From Indiicoccus explosivorum (GTDB taxonomy: Bacteria > Bacillota > Bacilli > Bacillales_A > Planococcaceae): a stretch of 64,000 nt of DNA. Shown here in pieces: positions 26,164 to 36,222 of this stretch (positions are counted from its first letter, which is position 1; each line of letters starts with the position of its first letter). The translations under genes were made by a program, and so were the position numbers. The stretch covers positions 23,063 to 87,062 of the forward strand of contig NZ_NHTN01000015.1 of assembly GCF_002167005.1 (NCBI RefSeq), written 5' to 3'. Under the pieces are notes generated by a model, which was given only the letters and a program-made list of their open reading frames with translations, made no database searches and was not told where the DNA came from.

Positions 26164-27069
26164 ATGATGAGATTGGATGATTTGCTCGTTCCGGACCCGG
26201 AACAACGGAAGCCGGTGACTGCTGTAGCGGCGGCCGCGGACCGTGAAGTTCTGCAGGCGGTCAGCATGGCGGCCGAAAAGGGCTTGTCCTCTTTCCTGCT
26301 GGCGGACGATGAACAGGAGCTGAGACGGCTTCTGGAGGAATTTCCAGAACTGAAGGACAGCGCCGATGTCCGGGTTCTGCCTGCCGGCAGTCTGCAGGAA
26401 GCGGCTGTCAAAGCAGTGAAGGCTGTCCATAGCGGTGAGGCGACCGTTTTGATGAAGGGGCGTGTCCCGACCGCTGTATTGATGAAAGCCGTGCTGAATC
26501 CGGAATACGGTCTCCGCTCGGAAGGCGTGCTTTCGCATGTGGCCGCTTTTGAGACAGCGGGCTTCGACCGGCTCCTTTTCGTGACGGATGCCGGGATGAA
26601 CATCGAACCGGACCTGGCTGACAAAGCCAAGATCATCCGGAATGCGGTCCAAGTGGCAAAAGCGGCAGGCGTCAGCCTGCCGGTCGTAGCACCGCTTGCC
26701 GCCGTTGAAGTGGTGAACCCGAAGATGAAGCCGACACTCGATGCTGCGGCTCTCGTGGCCATGAACGCGAGAGGGCAGATCAAAGACTGCATCGTAGACG
26801 GGCCGCTTGCACTGGACAACGCCATATCCCCGGAGGCGGCGGCTCACAAAGGGCTCACCGGGGAGACGGCAGGCAGAGCGGATATATTGCTCGTGCCTGA
26901 TATCGAAGCGGGCAATATCCTTTATAAATCACTCGTGTATTTCGCCGGAGCGAAAGTGGGTGCCGTCATCGCCGGTGCAAAAGCACCGATCGTGCTGACA
27001 TCCCGCTCCGACAGCTCTCAAAGTAAATTGTATTCACTCGGACTGGCACTCCACACCGCCAGGCATTGA
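26164..27069 (+). CDS. ptb: Phosphate butyryltransferase-like protein
   Basis: A 301-residue phosphate acyltransferase that exchanges CoA for phosphate on butyryl or branched-chain acyl-CoA. With Buk it yields ATP from the keto acid pathway. Family resemblance includes [17 protein letters not shown], the [14 protein letters not shown] segment, [16 protein letters not shown] and the C-terminal [22 protein letters not shown] 26164 (or 26167) follows AAGGGAG; the longer frame would include the ribosome site. First gene of the bkd operon. Confidence 0.92.
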   Translation: MMRLDDLLVPDPEQRKPVTAVAAAADREVLQAVSMAAEKGLSSFLLADDEQELRRLLEEFPELKDSADVRVLPAGSLQEAAVKAVKAVHSGEATVLMKGRVPTAVLMKAVLNPEYGLRSEGVLSHVAAFETAGFDRLLFVTDAGMNIEPDLADKAKIIRNAVQVAKAAGVSLPVVAPLAAVEVVNPKMKPTLDAAALVAMNARGQIKDCIVDGPLALDNAISPEAAAHKGLTGETAGRADILLVPDIEAGNILYKSLVYFAGAKVGAVIAGAKAPIVLTSRSDSSQSKLYSLGLALHTARH

Positions 27070-27089
27070 CAATCAAGGAGGAAAAGAAC

Positions 27090-28184
27090 ATGGAAATTTT
27101 CAAAAGAATGGAAAGCCAAGACTATGAACAGCTCGTCTTCTGCCAGGATAAGACATCCGGCCTGAAAGCGATCATCTGCATCCATGATACGACACTCGGA
27201 CCCGCTCTCGGCGGCACCCGCATGTGGAACTATAAATCCGAAGAAGAAGCGATCGAAGATGCCATCCGGCTCGGGCGAGGAATGACGTACAAAAACGCGG
27301 CGGCCGGCCTCAACCTCGGTGGCGGAAAGACGGTCATCATCGGCGATCCGCTCAAGGACAAGAACGAAGAGATGTTCCGGGCATTCGGACGGTTCATCCA
27401 AGGACTGAATGGCCGCTACATAACGGCAGAAGATGTCGGGACGACTGTGGCCGATATGGACCTGATCCACGAAGAGACGGATTTTGTCACAGGCGTATCC
27501 GAAGCATTCGGTTCGTCCGGCAACCCGTCCCCTGTCACAGCGTACGGCTGCTTCCTCGGCATCAAAGCTGCAGCGAAAGAAGCCTTCGGCGATGATTCCC
27601 TCGAAGGGAAAACCGTCACGGTGCAGGGCGTCGGAAACGTCGCATTCACGCTTTGCCGCCACCTGCATGAAGACGGGGCGAAACTGATCGTTACGGACAT
27701 CAATAAAGAAGCCGTCCAGCGTGCAGTGGAAGAATTCGGCGCGACTGCAGTGGAGCCGGATGAAATCTATTCACAGGAAGCGGATATTTTCGCGCCGTGT
27801 GCCCTCGGAGCCATCATCAACGACGAAACGATCCCGCAGCTGAAAGTGAAAGTCGTCGCGGGTTCTGCCAATAACCAGCTTAAAGAAGAGCGGCACGGCG
27901 ATATGCTCGAAGAACGAGGTATAGTCTATGCTCCTGATTTCGTCATCAATGCCGGCGGCGTGATCAATGTCGCAGATGAACTGTACGGCTATAACCAGGA
28001 ACGGGCGATGAAACGGGTCGAGACGATTTACGACAGCATCACACGGATTTTCGCGATTTCCAAACGGGACGGCATTCCGAGCTATCAGGCGGCGGACCGC
28101 CTGGCGGAAGAACGCATCGAGCGCATCCGCCGGTCGAGAAGCCAGTTCCTTCGGAACGAACACAACATTCTTAGCCGCCGCTAA
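27090..28184 (+). CDS. bcd: Leucine dehydrogenase
   Basis: NAD-dependent oxidative deamination of Leu, Ile and Val to their 2-keto acids, the entry to this operon. The 364-residue length is standard. The catalytic segment [11 protein letters not shown] and the dinucleotide fold [18 protein letters not shown] are visible, as is [39 protein letters not shown] in pieces. ATG 27090 follows AAGGAGG. It sits between ptb and buk, as in B. subtilis. Confidence 0.95.
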   Translation: MEIFKRMESQDYEQLVFCQDKTSGLKAIICIHDTTLGPALGGTRMWNYKSEEEAIEDAIRLGRGMTYKNAAAGLNLGGGKTVIIGDPLKDKNEEMFRAFGRFIQGLNGRYITAEDVGTTVADMDLIHEETDFVTGVSEAFGSSGNPSPVTAYGCFLGIKAAAKEAFGDDSLEGKTVTVQGVGNVAFTLCRHLHEDGAKLIVTDINKEAVQRAVEEFGATAVEPDEIYSQEADIFAPCALGAIINDETIPQLKVKVVAGSANNQLKEERHGDMLEERGIVYAPDFVINAGGVINVADELYGYNQERAMKRVETIYDSITRIFAISKRDGIPSYQAADRLAEERIERIRRSRSQFLRNEHNILSRR

Positions 28185-28207
28185 GGGGCCGGAAGGAGAA
28201 ATCGGAG

Positions 28208-29293
28208 ATGCAGGAAACCGTATACCGGGTTCTCGTCATCAATCCCGGATCGACATCGACGAAGATCGGGGTGTTTGAAAATGAATCGATGATCATGGAA
28301 CAGACCATCCGACATTCTTCAGAAGAGATCGGCCGGTTCCCTGCCATCATCGATCAGTACGAGTACCGGAAACAAATGATTCTTGAAGCGCTGGATGAAG
28401 AAGGTTTCAACATTTCAAAGCTCTCTGCGGTCTGTGGCCGCGGCGGGCTGCTCCGTCCGATAGAAGGCGGCACGTATGCCGTGAATGACGCCATGCTCGC
28501 GGATCTGCGCATCGGCTATTCCGGCCAGCACGCCTCGAATCTGGGCGGCATCATCGCTTTCGAGATTGCAGAAGCGCTCAATATCCCTTCTTATATCGTG
28601 GATCCTGTCGTCGTCGACGAACTGTCTCCGATTGCGAGGGTATCCGGATTTCCGCTCATCGAACGGAAATCCATTTTCCACGCGCTGAACCAGAAGGCGG
28701 TAGCCCGCCGGTATGCCGCTTCCCGCGGACGGCGGTATCAGGACCTCAACCTGATCGTCACCCATATGGGCGGCGGGATCACGGTCGGTGTCCATAAAGA
28801 GGGCCGGGTGGTCGATGTGAATAACGGACTCCATGGCGATGGCCCGTTCAGTCCTGAACGGGCAGGGACCGTGCCGGCGGGCGACCTCGTCGAGCTCTGC
28901 TTTTCGGGTCAGTATTACCGGCAGGAAGTGATGCGCATGCTCGTCGGCAAAGGCGGCCTGGTCGGCTACCTGGGCACGAACGATGCGGTGGCTGTGGAAA
29001 AGCGGATTGCAAAAGGCGATAAAGAAGCGGAATTGCTGTATGAGGCGATGGCTTACCAGGTGGCAAAAGAAATCGGTTCGGCAGCTGCGGTGCTTGCGGG
29101 AAAAACCGATGCCATTCTGCTCACCGGCGGCCTTGCTTATGGCAAAGGATTTACGGAAGCGATCAGCCGGCAGATCAGCTGGATCGCGGATGTGGTGGTC
29201 CTGCCGGGAGAAAACGAACTTCAGGCACTCGCCGAAGGGGCGATCCGCGTTTTGAACGGAGAAGAAAAAGCGAAAGCATATCCAGGCACTTGA
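28208..29293 (+). CDS. buk: Butyrate kinase
   Basis: Acetokinase-family enzyme that makes ATP and a short branched-chain or butyric acid from the acyl phosphate produced by Ptb. The 361 residues include the phosphate-binding start [15 protein letters not shown], the [12 protein letters not shown] segment and [18 protein letters not shown] 28208 follows AAGGAG. Coding order bcd-buk-lpdV with gaps near 20 bp supports one transcript. Confidence 0.95.
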   Translation: MQETVYRVLVINPGSTSTKIGVFENESMIMEQTIRHSSEEIGRFPAIIDQYEYRKQMILEALDEEGFNISKLSAVCGRGGLLRPIEGGTYAVNDAMLADLRIGYSGQHASNLGGIIAFEIAEALNIPSYIVDPVVVDELSPIARVSGFPLIERKSIFHALNQKAVARRYAASRGRRYQDLNLIVTHMGGGITVGVHKEGRVVDVNNGLHGDGPFSPERAGTVPAGDLVELCFSGQYYRQEVMRMLVGKGGLVGYLGTNDAVAVEKRIAKGDKEAELLYEAMAYQVAKEIGSAAAVLAGKTDAILLTGGLAYGKGFTEAISRQISWIADVVVLPGENELQALAEGAIRVLNGEEKAKAYPGT

Positions 29294-29314
29294 TGAAAAA
29301 GGAGGACGAAACAG

Positions 29315-30742
29315 ATGGCGCAAGAATATGATCTGGTCATTCTGGGCGGCGGCACAGGCGGCTATGTGGCGGCGATCCGCGCTGCCCAGCTCGGCCTGAA
29401 GACTGCAGTCGTCGAAAAAGGAGAACTGGGCGGCACCTGTCTTCACCGGGGATGCATTCCGAGCAAAGCACTGCTTCGGAGCGCAGAGGTGTTTTCGACA
29501 GCCAAGAACCACGCGGCCGATTTCGGGGTGAAAACCGGGAAAGTATCGCTTGATTTCAAACGGGTACAGGAGCGGAAACAAGGCGTGGTGGACCAGCTCC
29601 ACAAAGGTGTCCAAGCGCTCATGAAAAAAGGGAAGGTCGATGTGTATGACGGTTTTGGCCGGATTCTCGGCCCTTCCATTTTCTCTCCGAACCCGGGTAC
29701 GATTTCAGTCGAAATGACGAACGGGGAGGAGAATGAGATGCTCATCCCGAAAAATGTCATCATCGCCACTGGTTCCAGACCCCGCACGCTCCCGGGTCTC
29801 GACATCGACGGAGAGAAGATCCTCAGTTCGGATGAAGCGCTTCAGCTTGAACAGCTGCCCCAGTCGATGCTGATTGTCGGCGGCGGTGTGATCGGGATCG
29901 AATGGGCTTCCATGCTGAATGATTTCGGAGTCGAAGTGACCGTGATCGAGTACGCGGACCGCATTCTCCCGACAGAAGACGAAGACATCTCGAAAGAAAT
30001 GACCAAGCTTCTCAAGAAAAAAGGCATCAAATTCGCCACCGGTGCCAAAGTCCTTGGCGATACGCTGGAAAAAGAAGATAAAGGCATTTCGGTTAAAGCG
30101 GAACTCGGCGGGAAGACGGAAAAATTCCAAGCGGAAAAGATGCTTGTGTCAGTAGGGCGTCAGGCGAATGTCGAGAATATCGGGCTCGAGAATACCGACA
30201 TCCAGAAGGAAAACGGATTCATCCAAGTTTCGAAGACCTTCCAGACGAAGGAATCCCATATTTATGCGATCGGTGATGTTATCGGCGGCCTCCAGCTGGC
30301 CCATGTCGCTTCCCATGAAGGGATTGCCGCAGTCGAGCACATCCACAGCGGTAACGTCCATCCGATCGATTACGAAAAAGTTTCACGCTGCATTTATTCC
30401 AGCCCCGAAGCTTCGAGTGTCGGAATCACTGAACAGCAGGCGAAAGAGCGCGGCTTTGACGTGAAGGTCGGCAAGTTCCCGTTCGCTGCGATCGGCAAAG
30501 CGCTCGTATACGGGGAATCGGACGGCTTCGTTAAAATCGTGGCTGATAAAAAGACAGACGATATTCTGGGCATCCACATGATCGGCCCGCACGTCACCGA
30601 CATGATTTCAGAAGCGGGTCTCGCGATGGTGCTGGATGCGACGCCATGGGAAATCGCGGAAACGATCCATCCGCATCCGACACTCACGGAAGTGATCGGT
30701 GAAGCCGCGCTGGCAGTCGACGGCAAAGCGATCCATATGTAA
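29315..30742 (+). CDS. lpdV: Dihydrolipoyl dehydrogenase of the branched-chain complex (E3)
   Basis: FAD enzyme that reoxidises dihydrolipoamide on the E2 subunit. The 475 residues show the N-terminal FAD fold (LVILGGGTGGYVAAIRAAQ), the redox disulfide in GGTCLHRGCIPSK (C42 and C47), the NAD fold (LIVGGGVIGIEWASML) and the C-terminal catalytic HPHPTLTE with the His-Glu pair. AAAGGAGG precedes the ATG. Encoded directly before E1 alpha. Confidence 0.95.
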   Translation: MAQEYDLVILGGGTGGYVAAIRAAQLGLKTAVVEKGELGGTCLHRGCIPSKALLRSAEVFSTAKNHAADFGVKTGKVSLDFKRVQERKQGVVDQLHKGVQALMKKGKVDVYDGFGRILGPSIFSPNPGTISVEMTNGEENEMLIPKNVIIATGSRPRTLPGLDIDGEKILSSDEALQLEQLPQSMLIVGGGVIGIEWASMLNDFGVEVTVIEYADRILPTEDEDISKEMTKLLKKKGIKFATGAKVLGDTLEKEDKGISVKAELGGKTEKFQAEKMLVSVGRQANVENIGLENTDIQKENGFIQVSKTFQTKESHIYAIGDVIGGLQLAHVASHEGIAAVEHIHSGNVHPIDYEKVSRCIYSSPEASSVGITEQQAKERGFDVKVGKFPFAAIGKALVYGESDGFVKIVADKKTDDILGIHMIGPHVTDMISEAGLAMVLDATPWEIAETIHPHPTLTEVIGEAALAVDGKAIHM

Positions 30743-30759
30743 ATAAAGGAGGAAATGCT

Positions 30760-31761
30760 ATGGCAAACCGCCACAAGAAACTGGGCCTGACAAATGATGA
30801 TCTGCTGAACATGTACGAAACGATGCTGATGGCGCGTCGGGTGGACGAACGGATGTGGCTTCTGAACCGGGCGGGCAAAATCCCGTTCGTCATTTCCTGT
30901 CAGGGACAGGAAGCGACGCAGATCGGCGCCGCATTCGCGCTGGATAACACGAAAGACTACATCGCCCCGTACTACCGGGATTTAGGGGTCGTCCTCCATT
31001 TCGGCATGACACCGAAAGAACTCATGCTCTCGGCGTTCGCAAAAGCGGAAGATCCGAATTCGGGCGGCCGACAGATGCCGGGCCACTTCGGGCAGAAGAA
31101 AAACCGGATCCTGACCGGCTCATCACCCGTCACCACCCAGCTTCCTCACGCTGTGGGCGTCGCGCTGGCAGGCAAGATGTCCGGGGAAGACTTCATCACG
31201 TTCACTACGCTTGGGGAAGGCTCCTCAAACCAGGGGGATTTCCATGAAGGGCTCAACTTCGCAGGCGTCCATAAATTGCCGGTCATTACAGTCGTCGAAA
31301 ACAATAAATACGCCATTTCTGTCCCGCTGGACCGGCAAGTCGCAGCCAAGCAGGTCTCCGACCGCGCGGCATCTTACGGGATGCCAGGAGTGACGGTGGA
31401 TGGCAATGATCCGCTCGAAGTATACAAAGCGGTGAAAGAAGCCGCTGACCGGGCGCGCAACGGGGAAGGGCCGAGCCTGATCGAAGCCGTCTCATCCCGG
31501 ATGACAGCGCATTCATCCGATGATGACCACCGGGCGTACCGGTCGGCGGATGAACTGGAAGCGCAAAAATCGACGGACCCGATCCTGACGTTCGGTGCTT
31601 ATCTGAAAGAAAACGGCGTGCTGAATGATGACCTGGAAAAGGAAATCAACGACCGCGTCATGGAAATCGTCAATGAAGCGACGGACTATGCGGAGAACGC
31701 GCCTTATGCAGATCCGGAATCTGCGCTGAAATACGTCTATGCGGAAGGAGGAGAAGAATAA
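30760..31761 (+). CDS. bkdAA: Branched-chain 2-oxoacid dehydrogenase E1 alpha subunit
   Basis: Thiamine diphosphate subunit that decarboxylates branched 2-oxoacids. The 333-residue protein contains GQEATQIGAAFAL, the PYYRDLG region, GSSPVTTQLPHAVGVA, and the ThDP/Mg motif beginning TLGEGSSNQGDFHEGLNFA, where GEGS replaces the more common GDGA. The start follows AAAGGAGG; its stop overlaps the bkdAB start by one base. Confidence 0.95.
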   Translation: MANRHKKLGLTNDDLLNMYETMLMARRVDERMWLLNRAGKIPFVISCQGQEATQIGAAFALDNTKDYIAPYYRDLGVVLHFGMTPKELMLSAFAKAEDPNSGGRQMPGHFGQKKNRILTGSSPVTTQLPHAVGVALAGKMSGEDFITFTTLGEGSSNQGDFHEGLNFAGVHKLPVITVVENNKYAISVPLDRQVAAKQVSDRAASYGMPGVTVDGNDPLEVYKAVKEAADRARNGEGPSLIEAVSSRMTAHSSDDDHRAYRSADELEAQKSTDPILTFGAYLKENGVLNDDLEKEINDRVMEIVNEATDYAENAPYADPESALKYVYAEGGEE

Positions 31762-32744
31762 TGCCGGTGATGTCCTATATCAACGCCATCACGCTTGCCA
31801 TGAAGGAAGAAATGGAACGGGATGAAAAAGTGTTCGTACTTGGGGAAGATGTCGGAAAGAAAGGCGGCGTCTTTAAGGCGACCGCGGGTCTGTATGACCA
31901 GTTCGGCGAAAACCGGGTCATCGACACCCCGCTTGCCGAATCTGCCATCGCCGGAGTCGGTATCGGTGCCGCCATGTACGGCATGAAGCCGATCGCCGAG
32001 TTCCAGTTTGCCGACTTTATCATGCCGGCGGTCAATCAGATCATCTCGGAAGCCTCACGGATCCGCTACCGCTCGAACAACGACTGGTCCTGTCCGATCG
32101 TCTTCCGGGCTCCATTCGGCGGCGGTGTCCACGGCGCACTGTATCACTCCCAGTCGGTGGAAGCGGTTTTCGCGAACCAGCCCGGCTTGAAAATCGTGAT
32201 TCCGTCGACGCCTTACGATGCGAAGGGCCTTTTGAAAGCCGCGGTCCGCGACCCGGATCCGGTCATGTTTTTCGAACATAAACGGGCTTACCGCCTGATC
32301 AAAGGTGAAGTTCCTGAAGATGACTATACGGTGGAGATCGGCAAAGCCGACGTGAAACGGGAAGGGGAAGACATCACGGTCATCACCTACGGACTGGCTG
32401 TCCACTTCGCGCTTCAGGCAGCGGAACGGCTCGCTGAAGACGGGATCTCGGTACATGTGCTCGACCTCCGGACCATTTACCCGCTCGACAAGGAAGCGAT
32501 CATCGAAGCCGCCAAGAAAACCGGCAAAGTTCTCCTTGTGACGGAGGATAATAAAGAAGGCAGCATCATCGGTGAAGTGGCGGCCATCATCGCAGAGAAC
32601 TGCCTGTTCGACCTTGATGCGCCGATCCAGCGCCTGGCCGGACCGGATGTGCCGGCGATGCCTTATGCCCCGACTATGGAGAAGTTCTTCATGATCAACC
32701 CGGATAAGGTTGAAAAAGCGATGCGCGATCTTGCGGAATTCTAA
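31761..32744 (+). CDS. bkdAB: Branched-chain 2-oxoacid dehydrogenase E1 beta subunit
   Basis: Second E1 subunit, completing the ThDP site with BkdAA. At 327 residues it shows LGEDVGKKGGVFKATAGL, DTPLAESAIAGVGIGAAM with the catalytic Glu, EFQFADFIMPAVNQI and the C-terminal transketolase-like domain starting near TVITYGLAVHFAL. AAGGAGGAG precedes the start, which overlaps the bkdAA stop. A 77-bp gap with no promoter call follows before E2. Confidence 0.95.
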   Translation: MPVMSYINAITLAMKEEMERDEKVFVLGEDVGKKGGVFKATAGLYDQFGENRVIDTPLAESAIAGVGIGAAMYGMKPIAEFQFADFIMPAVNQIISEASRIRYRSNNDWSCPIVFRAPFGGGVHGALYHSQSVEAVFANQPGLKIVIPSTPYDAKGLLKAAVRDPDPVMFFEHKRAYRLIKGEVPEDDYTVEIGKADVKREGEDITVITYGLAVHFALQAAERLAEDGISVHVLDLRTIYPLDKEAIIEAAKKTGKVLLVTEDNKEGSIIGEVAAIIAENCLFDLDAPIQRLAGPDVPAMPYAPTMEKFFMINPDKVEKAMRDLAEF

Positions 32745-32821
32745 TGGATTGAATAAACCCGGCTGCACTGCTCCGGCAGAGCGGCCGGCATACATTTCAC
32801 TAAGACAGGGAGGCGAATCCT

Positions 32822-34171
32822 TTGGCGATTGAAAATATCACCATGCCCCAGCTCGGTGAGAGCGTTACAGAGGGCACGATCGAGAAATGGCTTGTCAAAC
32901 CGGGTGACCACGTCAACAAGTATGATCCCCTGGCCGAAGTCAATACGGACAAAGTGACGGCGGAAGTGCCTTCGTCTTTCACCGGCACGATCAAAGAACT
33001 GAAAGCGGAAGAAGGCGACACGCTGTCTGTCGGTGACCTCGTCTGCACGATCGAAACCGAAGGCGCAGGCGGCGGAGAGGCTGTGGAAGAGGCAAAACCG
33101 GCGGCAGGCGAAGAAGCGAACAAGTCGCCGGTTGCCGGAAGCCAGAATGAAATGGAACTGAGCGGGACACAAGGCTCAGCGAAACCTGCTGCCCAAAAAG
33201 GGGCAAAAGGGCGATACTCACCGGCAGTGCTGCGACTCGCGCAGGAACACGAAATTGATTTGAATCAGGTGGAAGGATCCGGCCGTGACGGCAGAATCAC
33301 CCGGAAAGACCTCCAGCAGCTGATCGACAGCGGATCCATTCCGAAAGAAGGCACTGCACCCGCCGCATCACAGCCGGCTTCGGAACCTGAGGCAGGTGCC
33401 CAGGGAACTCCGCAGCCGGCACCGAAATCCGCTGAACGGAAAGAAGCGCCGCCGGCAGAAGCCGCTCCAGGCGATAAAGAAATTCCGGTCACCGGTGTCC
33501 GGAGAGCCATTGCGGCCAATATGCTGAAAAGCAAACAGGAAGCTCCGCACGCATGGACAATGGTGGAAGTCGACGTGACGAACCTCGTCCAGTACCGGGA
33601 TTCGCTGAAAAAAGAATTCAAGGAACGGGAAGGGTTTAACCTCACGTACTTCGCGTTTTTTGTGAAGGCGATTTCCCAGGCGCTGAAAGAGTTCCCGATG
33701 ATGAATTCCATGTGGGCCGGAGATAAGATCATCCAGAAAAAGGACATCAACATTTCAATTGCGGTAGCGACAGAAGATGCGCTTTTCGTGCCGGTGATCA
33801 AAAATGCGGATGATAAATCCGTAAAAGGCATCGCCCGCGAAATCAATGAGCTTGCAGCGAAAGTGCGCAGCGGAAAGCTGACATCCGATGAGATGAAAGG
33901 CGGCACATTCACTGTCAACAATACTGGTTCATTCGGTTCGGTCCAGTCGATGGGCATCATCAACTATCCGCAGGCGGCGATCCTGCAGGTTGAGTCGATT
34001 GTGAAGCGCCCGGTCATCCTCGAAGGCGGCATGATGGCGCCGCGCGACATGGTCAACCTGTGTCTGTCTCTTGACCACCGCGTACTGGACGGCCTCGTTT
34101 GCGGCCGTTTCCTCGCCCGGGTCAAAGAGATTTTGGAAAACATATCAAAAGAAAACACATCCGTATACTGA
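32822..34171 (+). CDS. bkdB: Branched-chain 2-oxoacid dehydrogenase E2 (dihydrolipoyl acyltransferase)
   Basis: Core of the complex. The 449 residues comprise a lipoyl domain (1-78; NTDKVTAEVPS with lipoyl K44), an acidic/Ala-rich linker, a peripheral subunit-binding domain (about 127-163; YSPAVLRLAQEHEIDL and GRDGRITRKDL), a second Ala/Pro linker, and the acyltransferase domain ending with LSLDHRVLDGLVCGRF, the catalytic His-Asp motif. TTG start after GGGAGG. It produces acyl-CoA from the 2-oxoacids; isoleucine and valine lead to propionyl-CoA for the downstream mut genes. Confidence 0.95.
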   Translation: MAIENITMPQLGESVTEGTIEKWLVKPGDHVNKYDPLAEVNTDKVTAEVPSSFTGTIKELKAEEGDTLSVGDLVCTIETEGAGGGEAVEEAKPAAGEEANKSPVAGSQNEMELSGTQGSAKPAAQKGAKGRYSPAVLRLAQEHEIDLNQVEGSGRDGRITRKDLQQLIDSGSIPKEGTAPAASQPASEPEAGAQGTPQPAPKSAERKEAPPAEAAPGDKEIPVTGVRRAIAANMLKSKQEAPHAWTMVEVDVTNLVQYRDSLKKEFKEREGFNLTYFAFFVKAISQALKEFPMMNSMWAGDKIIQKKDINISIAVATEDALFVPVIKNADDKSVKGIAREINELAAKVRSGKLTSDEMKGGTFTVNNTGSFGSVQSMGIINYPQAAILQVESIVKRPVILEGGMMAPRDMVNLCLSLDHRVLDGLVCGRFLARVKEILENISKENTSVY

Positions 34172-34180
34172 TGACAAACG

Positions 34181-34206
34181 AGAGGACCGGCAGCCGCCGG
34201 TCCTCT
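34181..34206 (+). terminator. Hairpin after bkdB (no T run)
   Basis: AGAGGACCGGC (34181-34191) and GCCGGTCCTCT (34196-34206) form a perfect 11-bp stem, followed by AATTG rather than T residues. The right arm GCCGGTCCTCTAAT is repeated at 34440-34453, which suggests a duplication of this segment. It may end the bkd transcript or protect its 3' end. Confidence 0.6.
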
Positions 34207-34339
34207 AATTGTCGAGAATGAAGCAATGACTGTTTTACATCCTCAATTCTGCCTGGTTTTCAGGAAAATCTGCCGGTCCAGAAAAGGGGGAACCCGACCC
34301 TTTCCGCAAGACCCGCATCCTGCGGGCCCGCGCAAATGG

Positions 34340-34404
34340 TTTTAACTGCGACGAGCTTGAACAGGAGCAAGTGTTTTAATGCGACGAGTAACCGCAGGAG
34401 CAAG
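34340..34404. repeat. Two degenerate copies of a 34-bp intergenic repeat
   Basis: TTTTAACTGCGACGAG...GGAGCAAG at 34340-34371 and TTTTAATGCGACGAG...GGAGCAAG at 34374-34404. The 359-bp gap between bkdB and mutA (34172-34530) holds the bkdB hairpin, this repeat, the duplicated hairpin arm and the mutA promoter; no gene is seen. Confidence 0.75.
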
Positions 34405-34455
34405 CGAGCAGGTCCGGAGCGAAACAGATGCCGACGGTTGCCGGTCCTCTAATCC

Positions 34456-34484
34456 TTTCATCAGGCAGAGTATTCGGATAAAAT
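34456..34484 (+). promoter_or_regulatory. Candidate sigma-A promoter for mutA-mutB-meaB
   Basis: TTTCAT (34456-34461), a 17-bp spacer and TAAAAT (34479-34484), 46 bp before mutA. Confidence 0.55.
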
Positions 34485-34530
34485 AGAATGGAATGAATCA
34501 GAATGGAAAGCGATACTGAGGGGGGTCCAC

Positions 34531-36222
34531 ATGACAGCACAGCCGATGAGACAGCAGCATTTTAAAACGGTCTCTTACGAAGAATGGAAGCAGCATGCCG
34601 AGGACACACTGAAAGGGAAGCCGTTCGACAGTCTCCTGAAAGAGACAGCGGAAGGCATCGTCCTGCAGCCGCTCTACACAGAAGAAACATTGGAGAAGCT
34701 GGGGGATGCCTTGGAAAGACAGATCCGGGCGAACAGCAGCCGGAACGGAAGCGCTTTCGCTGTCGCGCAGGAAGCGGAAGGGAAATCGGCCCGGGAAATC
34801 CTCGATGATGCGCGGGATGGGCTGAACCGGGGCAACGAAATTTTTGTCTACAGGGAAAGCGGGGAGCCGGAATGGACCGGTTCTGAGCTTGATGAACTGG
34901 CGGAAATCCTGTCCGGGAATCCATTCATTTTCAAACTCCATGCCGGAAAAACCGGCATCCAGAACGTCTTCAGCCGGATGTCGCCGGAACAGCTGGAGAA
35001 AGTCAGCGGCGCAATTTTATCGGAAACCCCGACGGACGCGCCGGCGGGTGTCCGGACGATTTGTGCCGATACAGTGCCGGTCCATCTGGCGGGCGGAACA
35101 GCTGTCCATGAATTGGGCGTCGCCTTAAGTTATTTTGCCGAACAGGCGGATACTGATCAGTTTGCCAGCAAGGCGGAGAAATTCTGGGTCCGGTTCGCAG
35201 TCGATACAGCCTTCTTTCCGGAAATCGCCAAAATCCGGGCATTCCGGACGCTATGGCGCGCGTTTTGTTCAGCTTACGGCGAGGATATACCGGAAGTGCC
35301 CGTTTATACGGAAACGTCTCTCCGCTCTTATTCGAAAGCCGATCCTTACGTGAATTTGCTGAGGGCGGGAAACGCGTCATTTTCTGCTGTGCTGGGAGGG
35401 ACAGACGTACATACCGTGCTGCCTCATAATGTACTGAGCGGAACCACGCCTTCCGGCAGGCGGATTGCGCGCAATGTGTCGCTTGTCATAAAAGAAGAAA
35501 CTCATGTGCGCCATGTGACCGATCCTTCCGCCGGCTCTTATTTTATCGAGCAGCTGACACACGAATACACAAAAGCGGCATGGTCGTTCTTCCTTGCCAT
35601 TGAAGAAGCGGGCGGCTACTCGGAAGTGGTCCGGAACGGCTGGCTTGCCGACGAACTGCAGACGGCGTGGCAGAAACGGGCGGCGGATGCGGCTGTCCGG
35701 AAGAAGAAACTGATCGGGACGAACATTTATGCGGATCCCGCAGAAAAACTGCCTTCCGAGTTGAACGAGCGGGCGGAAGTCATGGCGGCGAAACGGCTGG
35801 CGGAACCGTTCGAGCAGATCCGCCAAGAGCTCACGGCCAAAGGTGTGACCACGGCGATTCTTCAGTTCGGTCCGCTCAAAGAAGTGAAGCCCGCATCCGA
35901 TTTTGTCAGCGGATTATTGGCTGTAGGCGGTCTTATCCCGGAACAGAGCGGTGAACTCCGCCCGGAAAAAGCTGCGGAATTTATTCGCCGGCATGGCGTC
36001 CAGTACGCTGTCCTCGTCGGGAATCCCGACAGCATTTCAGCTGCCCTGCCGGATCTCGCGGAGACCGATACGGTAATCGACGCGGCCGGCAGGCATGATG
36101 AAGAACAGCTGTCCAAATGGAGAAGATCCGGCCTGTCCGGCACTGTGCATGCCGGACAGAATATCCTGGAAAAGCTGGAATGGCTTTCAAAGGCAGTGGA
36201 AGGAGGGGGAAACAATGGCTAA
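34531..36222 (+). CDS. mutA: Methylmalonyl-CoA mutase small subunit
   Basis: Non-catalytic partner of the adenosylcobalamin mutase. The 563-residue protein has the TIM-barrel resemblance to MutB (for example [15 protein letters not shown], matching [15 protein letters not shown] in MutB) but lacks the DxHxxG cobalamin motif in its C-terminal half, as expected for the small subunit. ATG follows GAGGGGGG. Its end overlaps mutB by 8 bp. The C-terminal region has diverged in sequence more than the barrel. Confidence 0.92.
   Translation: MTAQPMRQQHFKTVSYEEWKQHAEDTLKGKPFDSLLKETAEGIVLQPLYTEETLEKLGDALERQIRANSSRNGSAFAVAQEAEGKSAREILDDARDGLNRGNEIFVYRESGEPEWTGSELDELAEILSGNPFIFKLHAGKTGIQNVFSRMSPEQLEKVSGAILSETPTDAPAGVRTICADTVPVHLAGGTAVHELGVALSYFAEQADTDQFASKAEKFWVRFAVDTAFFPEIAKIRAFRTLWRAFCSAYGEDIPEVPVYTETSLRSYSKADPYVNLLRAGNASFSAVLGGTDVHTVLPHNVLSGTTPSGRRIARNVSLVIKEETHVRHVTDPSAGSYFIEQLTHEYTKAAWSFFLAIEEAGGYSEVVRNGWLADELQTAWQKRAADAAVRKKKLIGTNIYADPAEKLPSELNERAEVMAAKRLAEPFEQIRQELTAKGVTTAILQFGPLKEVKPASDFVSGLLAVGGLIPEQSGELRPEKAAEFIRRHGVQYAVLVGNPDSISAALPDLAETDTVIDAAGRHDEEQLSKWRRSGLSGTVHAGQNILEKLEWLSKAVEGGGNNG

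Noticed and set aside
34340..34404. Short CRISPR-like array
   Set aside because: Only two diverged copies with a 2-bp gap, no spacers and no cas genes nearby.
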